Below are positions 55,201 to 64,000 of a stretch of DNA of 64,000 nt, in pieces. This DNA comes from Halocaridina rubra (Eukaryota; Arthropoda; Malacostraca; Decapoda; Atyidae): contig JAXCGZ010003852.1 of NCBI GenBank assembly GCA_037179515.1, positions 1 to 64,000 on the forward strand. Reading direction: 5' to 3'. The notes below the pieces were generated by a model. That model saw only the letters and a list, made by a program, of their open reading frames with translations. It searched no databases and had not been told where the DNA came from. Both the position numbers and the translations under genes were made by a program. Position 1 is the stretch's first letter, and every line of letters begins with the position of its first letter.

Positions 55201-57710
55201 TTTAATTTGACATTAATTCCTTAATGGAGTTAATTTTGTCTTTAGTGTTTTATTCAGAGAAAAATTATTTCTTTTTTCCAAGAGTCTACTACAAGGAAAT
55301 CATGAAAATGTGATTTTTTTTTTATGCTTAGTACACATTAATTAAAAATTAAGCCTTTCATTAGTCTTTCCGGATGGAACCATGTATACACATGCATTGC
55401 CACGAACATATTAATTTACATCCAAACATGGGAGAAAAAAAAAAACTTTTCATACCCACATTAACAATGTTTAAATTAAAACACTAAGAAGATATTACTG
55501 AACTATAAACTGAGATATTTAGGTGAAGCTAATATTTAAATATAACTTATTATTACATATGTGTTATTCTTTAATGTAAGTAAACTTCTGAAAAAGTTGC
55601 ATTAAGTTTCTAAGGATGAAATTATATTCCAATTTCAGTTTCACGGTTTTATTCCACCTTATTATACTCAACATTGGCATTAAGTTCATACTTATTTGAG
55701 TGAAGGAATATGTTCATATCTATTTGGGTGGAGGATACATACTATAAAAAATTACCCATGAACCTGACAGGTTATAATTTCTCTCCCTATCCTACTTTCC
55801 TATAGCTATGATATCTTCCTCCTTCAACTCTGTTTCAGAGATATGGGAACATGGATCACCTCTTGAATGGGAGTTTGGGAATGAGTTACTTGCAATGGAA
55901 TGCAGCTGGAAATTTGGCTCACAGAAAGATCAGTCATAACATGTCATATCAAGAAGAGAGTGCATTTTGAATCTGACAAGTGACTGAATGCCATCAACAG
56001 AGGAGGCTTAAAGCAGCGATGTCTGTGCTCCTTCCCATAACGGTAGAGAAAATACCAAAACTAAACCACTGGCACACTTCATGGGCTTTTCATAAGTATG
56101 CGGTAGCCATTACAGGAAGAAAATATCTTATGCATTTATTCAATTTGGCAGTGGATCTTCTTAAAGGGCTTCTTCAGTTATAACTGCAGTATAATGCAAA
56201 CCTTGAGATCTGTGGTCATAATTGATGATTCAGTGGTTAATAAATGCTGAATGTCATCTACATATATATATAACACTTTAATTTGTTTTGAAATATTGAA
56301 ACCCATCAGTTTAGCTTCCCTAAAACTTTGAGAATAGGGATAAGGTAATAATATCCAAGAAGCAAATTAAAGAACATAGATAAGGACAGACAAAACTGCC
56401 ATTGAAACTTTCCATTTGTAAGCCTAAGCATATTTCCAATAACAGAATGAGTACATTATACTCTATATGGCATTACACATACAGACTCGCCTAGATATTA
56501 AGGTCAAATGAATATAAAACACTTATACAAAGACAATTATACACCTTCATTTTGGCAGGGAATATATATATATATATATAATCAAAATGGAGCCGGATTC
56601 TGTAATGATAGCATAAAAAACCTGATCTCTAAAAGTTTAGCAATATTTTTCAGTTACGTTCCACAAGTAGGACATCTATATGATAATAAAGTAAATGCAA
56701 AATACTGTTCGATGATAAAATAATTTAACAATTATGCATAAATAAGAGCAATCTATGGCGAAAATGGTAAATATTACTAAAAATAAAATGTGCTATGTAA
56801 GTTAATATTACTGACATTAAATATATTTTTCAACTTGTGCTAAAATACAGCATCAGAGAATTCCCAAACTAGAAAGATTTAATTATATATTCATTAAAAA
56901 AAAATGTGTCGTCATGAAAAGAATCTGTTACATTACTACAAAACGAGTGGAATTAATACAGATACAATTACATGACCCTTAAATAGTAGTTTCATAAAGA
57001 CGAAAATGAGAGACTGAAATCTCTAGCTATATACAAGCAGTACAGTCGAATGTTAGCACCAGCAATGCAACTAGCTATATGGAGTTTAAAAGAAAAAAAA
57101 AATGATAACATTTAAGTACAACAACCTACCACAAGACTTTTACAATTTGTTTTTACTTCAAGCTTTGGCTTATACATAAAACATATCAGCAACATAAAAA
57201 ACTGGAAGAGAATGAGTACACTAATGAAGGCAGATTTGTAACAGCTCACAATACACCACTGATATAGTTAATTCTGCATTGTTAACCATGATGCTTAATT
57301 TTTTTTATAGATTTTTTAGATTTTTCTCCAGTTCCTATTGTTAAAAAAATTTCACACACGCACGCATACACAAGCACAAATATGTAAAGCTGATAAGCTC
57401 TGCAGTATCATTTCAACATAAAAAGTCAGCTAAACATTTCTCTTAAAGCAAAGTATAGCACATATGCACTATAAACAATAAATCTAATGCACTAATTTGT
57501 CAAATGTATCCATACTGATCACCTCCATGCAGCTAAAGAAAAAACGATGTCTTATTACATATCCTATACTTGCCTTTTCAAAATGGGTTACGTGAAAGCA
57601 CACTCACCAGAGACTTTGACTTCAATGTCCAATGCATGGACAAGTTGAACTTCTGCTTGAGCCACAAAAATCAAGATCAAAGTTATGAACAGTAACAAAA
57701 AGATACCCAT
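31909..57710 (-). CDS. ionotropic receptor (divergent iGluR family), nine exons, 659 aa
   Basis: Exons in gene order are 57710-57608, 39695-39230, 38547-38418, 37659-37533, 36232-35973, 34964-34820, 34401-34176, 32957-32670 and 32143-31909. They total 1980 bases with every phase matching. Residues 1-19 are a signal peptide (MGIFLLLFITLILIFVAQA). About 36-233 is a short amino-terminal domain with several N-glycosylation sequons. S1 of the ligand-binding domain spans about 234-362 (FQLASWIDDFPYLFYN, VDGIGQAM, NGFAVVLDRYQAADF). It keeps the Arg (342) that contacts glutamate carboxylate in classical receptors. M1 is about 380-399, the pore loop about 413-430, and M3 438-466 with STSYMGNLIAFLT in place of the iGluR SYTANLAAF. 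S2 spans about 468-605, M4 about 632-655, followed by a very short tail. Such receptors are chemosensory or thermo/hygrosensory cation channels in arthropods. Subfamily is undecided, and the short amino-terminal domain leaves room for a missed phase-1 exon in the first intron. Confidence 0.82.
33135..33300 (+). mobile_element. tRNA-like SINE (family C) in receptor intron
   Basis: The head gtagcccagaggttaatgg (A-box-like) and tgtgttcaagccc (B-box-like) are followed by a ccccattcgaatgggggttaat hairpin. Similar hairpin tails occur near 4510, 5149, 37345 and 40957. The tRNA derivation is an inference from the boxes. Confidence 0.5.
35226..35459 (-). mobile_element. complete SINE family B with 19-bp target-site duplication
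   Basis: The SINE body is 35245-35440. It is flanked by exact direct repeats CTGTTCATTTTCTGAGAAT at 35226-35244 and 35441-35459. On the minus strand the 5' head reads GCCGTGGCTCAGTCGGTAGC (A box), then GAGGTCGAGGGTTCGCGCCCC (B box; the sequence before it is gcgtca) and GTCACGG, which can pair with the start. This makes a tRNA-shaped head of about 70 bases. The tail is tagcccttggttgataagggag...gacgtaaaac. It lies in the intron between receptor exons 5 and 6, in the same orientation as the gene. A length of about 196 bases and an exact duplication indicate a young insertion. Confidence 0.85.
40673..40770. repeat. (TAC)n-(TAA)n microsatellite
   Basis: TAC then TAA units with minor interruptions, in receptor intron 1. 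Confidence 0.95.
40850..40985 (+). mobile_element. tRNA-like SINE (family C)
   Basis: The head ggccttggtggctaagtggtagagcggg has the form of a tRNA A box. A B-box is only weakly present (gatttagtccc). The end ttttgaatggggactaattgtgac matches the tail hairpin of the copy at 33135-33300 and lone tails at 5149-5175 and 37345-37365. Confidence 0.5.
41056..41129. repeat. (TAA)n-(GAA)n microsatellite
   Basis: TAA units switching to GAA/GCA units, in receptor intron 1. Confidence 0.95.
41590..44215 (+). mobile_element. Jockey-superfamily LINE, 5'-truncated and degenerate
   Basis: The plus strand carries, in order: the segment between endonuclease and RT (KRKPFFKTFRCLKNYSPDIF, then SAPWLTNDIKEAM, about 41630-41890); the RT blocks (next entry); a C-terminal domain (LNHINYCTTIWGA, 43354 onward; LWKNIPEHLKNS, ending 43818); and a 3' end of aataaatgtttgtttgaatag near 44200. 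The endonuclease domain is missing. It is inserted antisense in the first intron of the ionotropic receptor gene and differs clearly from the CR1 copies (YADD, different C-terminus). Confidence 0.82.
41630..43818 (+). pseudogene. broken LINE reverse transcriptase
   Basis: RT motifs are all recognisable but split. They are SGSYGPDGIPF (followed by an in-frame stop at about 42353), SWKISHVIPLHKKGDREDVT with NYRPITLLPIFS (42377-42559, frame lost afterwards), KQHGFRPKLSTETTLLKL, LLDLSKAFHSINH (first catalytic Asp present), FGV*QGSVLGSILFSIYVN (stop in the VPQGS block near 42881), and YADDTQLLL at about 42966. Stops and frame changes, including those near 41925, 42000 and 43085, show it cannot make one protein. 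The longest surviving piece is the C-terminal 161 residues, 43333-43818. Confidence 0.82.
44488..45118 (+). pseudogene. CR1 ORF1, one frameshift
   Basis: Starts MKTSFADALKGN, a usual kind of CR1 ORF1 start. The middle (TVVISGISESQEPTW, VVDLIRKLGV, VNIHQLGKYSREGKPRPTKV) resembles the RRM-like nucleic-acid-binding domain of LINE ORF1 proteins. The frame is lost in an A-run near 44897-44905. The continuation (KDLQEFKEVFIRQYRTQEEM ... FHYRFLPDKGEIKKI) is in the next frame and ends at 45118. Without the A-run length change it would be about 210 residues. ORF1 proteins coat element RNA in the retrotransposition particle. The end overlaps ORF2 in another frame. Confidence 0.75.
45089..47937 (+). pseudogene. 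CR1 ORF2 with one premature stop
   Basis: The same protein as in copy 1: endonuclease motifs (AITETKLSED, VVYNPPR, IMGDFNHKDW, SDHCVLL) then RT motifs (FLDFQKAFDTVPHG, SGVPQGSVLGPLLFLVYVND, FADDAKI). A TAA at 46156-46158 (tgactaac against tgactacc in copy 1) ends the first frame between the endonuclease and RT domains. Reading continues in the same frame to 47937. One base change would therefore account for the break. Two residues (Glu-Ile) are deleted after GDFNHK, next to the catalytic Asp/Asn. Confidence 0.88.
48015..49130. other. receptor intron 1, no recognisable feature
   Basis: AT-rich sequence with no gene or clear repeat identified. An open frame at 48857-49066 is Lys/Asn-rich at its end and not convincing. 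Confidence 0.4.
49131..49290 (+). repeat. degenerate TTAGG/GGTTAG-rich tract
   Basis: About 160 bases dense in ggttag, ttagg and ggttaggtta. TTAGG is the usual arthropod telomere repeat. This tract is irregular, so it is either an old interstitial telomere-like array or a simple-sequence expansion. Confidence 0.5.
49478..49660 (-). mobile_element. SINE family A-related copy, A-tailed variant
   Basis: On the minus strand ggctagtacagtg, gagagttgaag, ggttactgctgtggctggtcaccacagtggggg and ttggggcgtgtacc parallel the body of the elements at 1504-1722 and 16296-16498. The B-box part of the head is deleted, and the 3' end is different: gggtggagaatc followed by an A-run. Confidence 0.65.
49700..49805. 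repeat. dispersed repeat (family D), first copy
   Basis: The stretch gtcctccctatcc ... catattccattaatccccataac-taaaataata recurs in shortened form at 50558-50613 (cgtcctccctagccggacgc ... catattccattactctctataataaaaataatacc) and, in its last part, near 19476-19510. Class unknown. Confidence 0.5.
50192..50230. other. two adjacent GC-rich hairpins
   Basis: CTCCGCCCTACGGTGGAG (7-bp stem with one G-T pair, CTAC loop) is followed four bases later by GCGTGGTATAGCCACGC (6-bp stem, TATAG loop), in otherwise AT-rich intron DNA. They could be the end of an unrecognised transposon or a structured RNA. Confidence 0.4.
50738..50879. repeat. 71-bp perfect tandem duplication
   Basis: The unit beginning tatatccctatgcctgtggt and ending ttggaaactgca occurs twice in direct succession with no difference seen. 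It must be a recent duplication. Confidence 0.92.
51711..51752. repeat. 22-bp tandem duplication
   Basis: gcagcctcatcaaatgatac occurs at 51711-51730 and again at 51733-51752, separated by ca. It follows a short TAA array (51660-51678). Confidence 0.9.
52200..52277. repeat. (TA)n microsatellite
   Basis: Uninterrupted TA run in receptor intron 1. Confidence 0.97.
52278..57607. other. receptor intron 1, distal part, no recognisable feature
   Basis: About 5.3 kb of AT-rich sequence without long frames, repeats or recognisable transposons. Short open frames at 55980-56183 and 56508-56723 show no motifs. Confidence 0.5.
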
Positions 57711-58126
57711 CACGAAAGAAGTACCTACAAGGTAGTAATCTCAACTAAGAAAGTCACAGCTATAGTACAGAAACGTCAATAAGTTCACAAAAGGGAGATA
57801 AAAGCGAGACCGAGTTAATGCTTGGCTGCTCAATACTGTATTGTACTGATACATTCCAAACATTCTCAAACCAGATACATTGAATTCAGAATTGATTGAT
57901 TTCTATATCTTAAGACATATCGACGTCATTTTCACAAGAAAATATAAAAATAACATTCATATTAGATACAGAAACATGGATATTTAGATTTTTTTGGTGC
58001 AAGTCATCATGATTGGTGTGTGGATTATAAAACCATATCTTAATGTTGTTGGAAGCATTAAAAACAACTCAAGCAATTTCAGTTGTAGAATTATTATATA
58101 TACAGACACTCCCCAACTTACAAACG

Positions 58127-59214
<1,088 letters not shown>

Positions 59215-59274
59215 TTAGTGCTGTATGCTAACAGACAATATCAAAGAATAGCCTCACCGTATTCCCTGCGTGTC

Positions 59275-59699
<425 letters not shown>

Positions 59700-60014
59700 G
59701 GGGTCATCACTTTACATCAGGGTTCCGATTCTGACAGCTGACTTGTCGGATTTCGACTCAAGTCGGGACACACCGAAAATTTTATCCTATGTCCCCATAA
59801 TGCTAAAAATAAAAACTCTAAAACATAGAAAAATAATCTAAGTTCTTAATCTAATACACAAAGATAGTTAAATTACACTATTTACAGTATTGCTTACCTT
59901 TACTACAGTGCTTGGTTTGTATCTGGATGACTGGTATGTTGAAAAATTTATTTATTGAGTATTTATTGGTATCTGATGTAACCTCGAAACGACTTAAAAC
60001 GGGGATCCCCTGTG

Positions 60015-60129
<115 letters not shown>

Positions 60130-60664
60130 TGCATATCAATCAAACCAGTTATTTACAATGGTTGCTCAAACTTTGTGCGTATATGTTCCTGTCCCCCTAC
60201 TAATTGTAAAATCAATGACAGCTCCAAACCTAGAATTGAAAACTTCAATTGCAATATGGCTTATGAGCACTCCTCATAAATACCTGTATGTCACTAAAAT
60301 CTACCTATCTATATACATGGGTCGTAATCCTCTCTGCAAGAGGCAATCACATAAGACAACACAAATTCATTGTTGTTTAACAGTGCTAACATATCCATCT
60401 TTCCTTTCAAAAACCACTACCACCTCCTTCCCTTCTAACTTACTCTCTCCTCAACCACAAACATCTAAATTCTATTACTACATTAAGTAAGGAGTCTCCC
60501 TACAAAAACTCCCTGTTGTTTTATCTCAACTCTTTGCGACACCATTGGGAAATATTTAATACAATTTAATTCTAATTTTCTTGTTAAATTATTATATCAT
60601 ATTCATTGTTCTCACCTAAATGCTTTGGTTAGTTGTTCCAAAGATGGACTAAATTACAAACTGG

Positions 60665-64000
<3,336 letters not shown>

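Overview
The window is nuclear DNA of a decapod-type crustacean, most likely penaeid shrimp-like. That placement is an inference from very dense, long (TA)n, (GA)n, (GT)n and (TAA)n microsatellites, AT-rich introns, abundant CR1/Jockey-type LINEs and tRNA-like SINEs, and intron-rich arthropod-type genes. No bacterial, organellar or CRISPR features were seen.

Three host genes are supported. (1) At 5807-6212 (-) lies the first coding exon of a PAQR-family seven-helix membrane protein, closest in remembered sequence to PAQR4. The rest of that gene must lie beyond position 1. (2) At 18827-26130 (+) is a complete seven-exon gene for a PDCD2-like (PDCD2L) protein of 425 aa, with every splice phase consistent. 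(3) At 57710-31909 (-) is a nine-exon ionotropic receptor (divergent ionotropic glutamate receptor) gene of 659 aa. Its signal-peptide exon sits 17.9 kb upstream of the second coding exon, and all exon phases fit. Genes 2 and 3 converge on each other, and the space between them holds a decayed Tigger/pogo-type DNA transposon.

Most of the remainder is mobile or repetitive. 1-4.8 kb: a CR1 3' fragment, microsatellites, a SINE, LINE 3' tails and a near-perfect palindromic foldback element. 5.4-7.2 kb: the PAQR exon and its CRE-containing upstream region. 7.5-14.7 kb: LINE territory, with the 5' part of one LINE, a CR1 copy with an uninterrupted ORF2, a second CR1 fragment joined directly to its tail, then two more LINE 3' parts. 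14.7-16 kb: microsatellites. 16.3-17.2 kb: SINE pieces. 39.7-57.6 kb: the giant first intron of the receptor, holding a degenerate Jockey-superfamily LINE and a nearly full-length CR1, both antisense to the host gene. 58.1-60.8 kb: four long (TA)n tracts, one about 925 bp, with a perfect-looking hairpin element beside it. 60.8-64 kb: no recognisable gene.

I found no undescribed system of interacting genes. The items most worth checking are the long-intron receptor gene, the two foldback elements, the CR1 tandem junction, the SINE with an exact 19-bp target-site duplication, and the repeated association of retroelement ends with (TA)n/(CA)n microsatellites.
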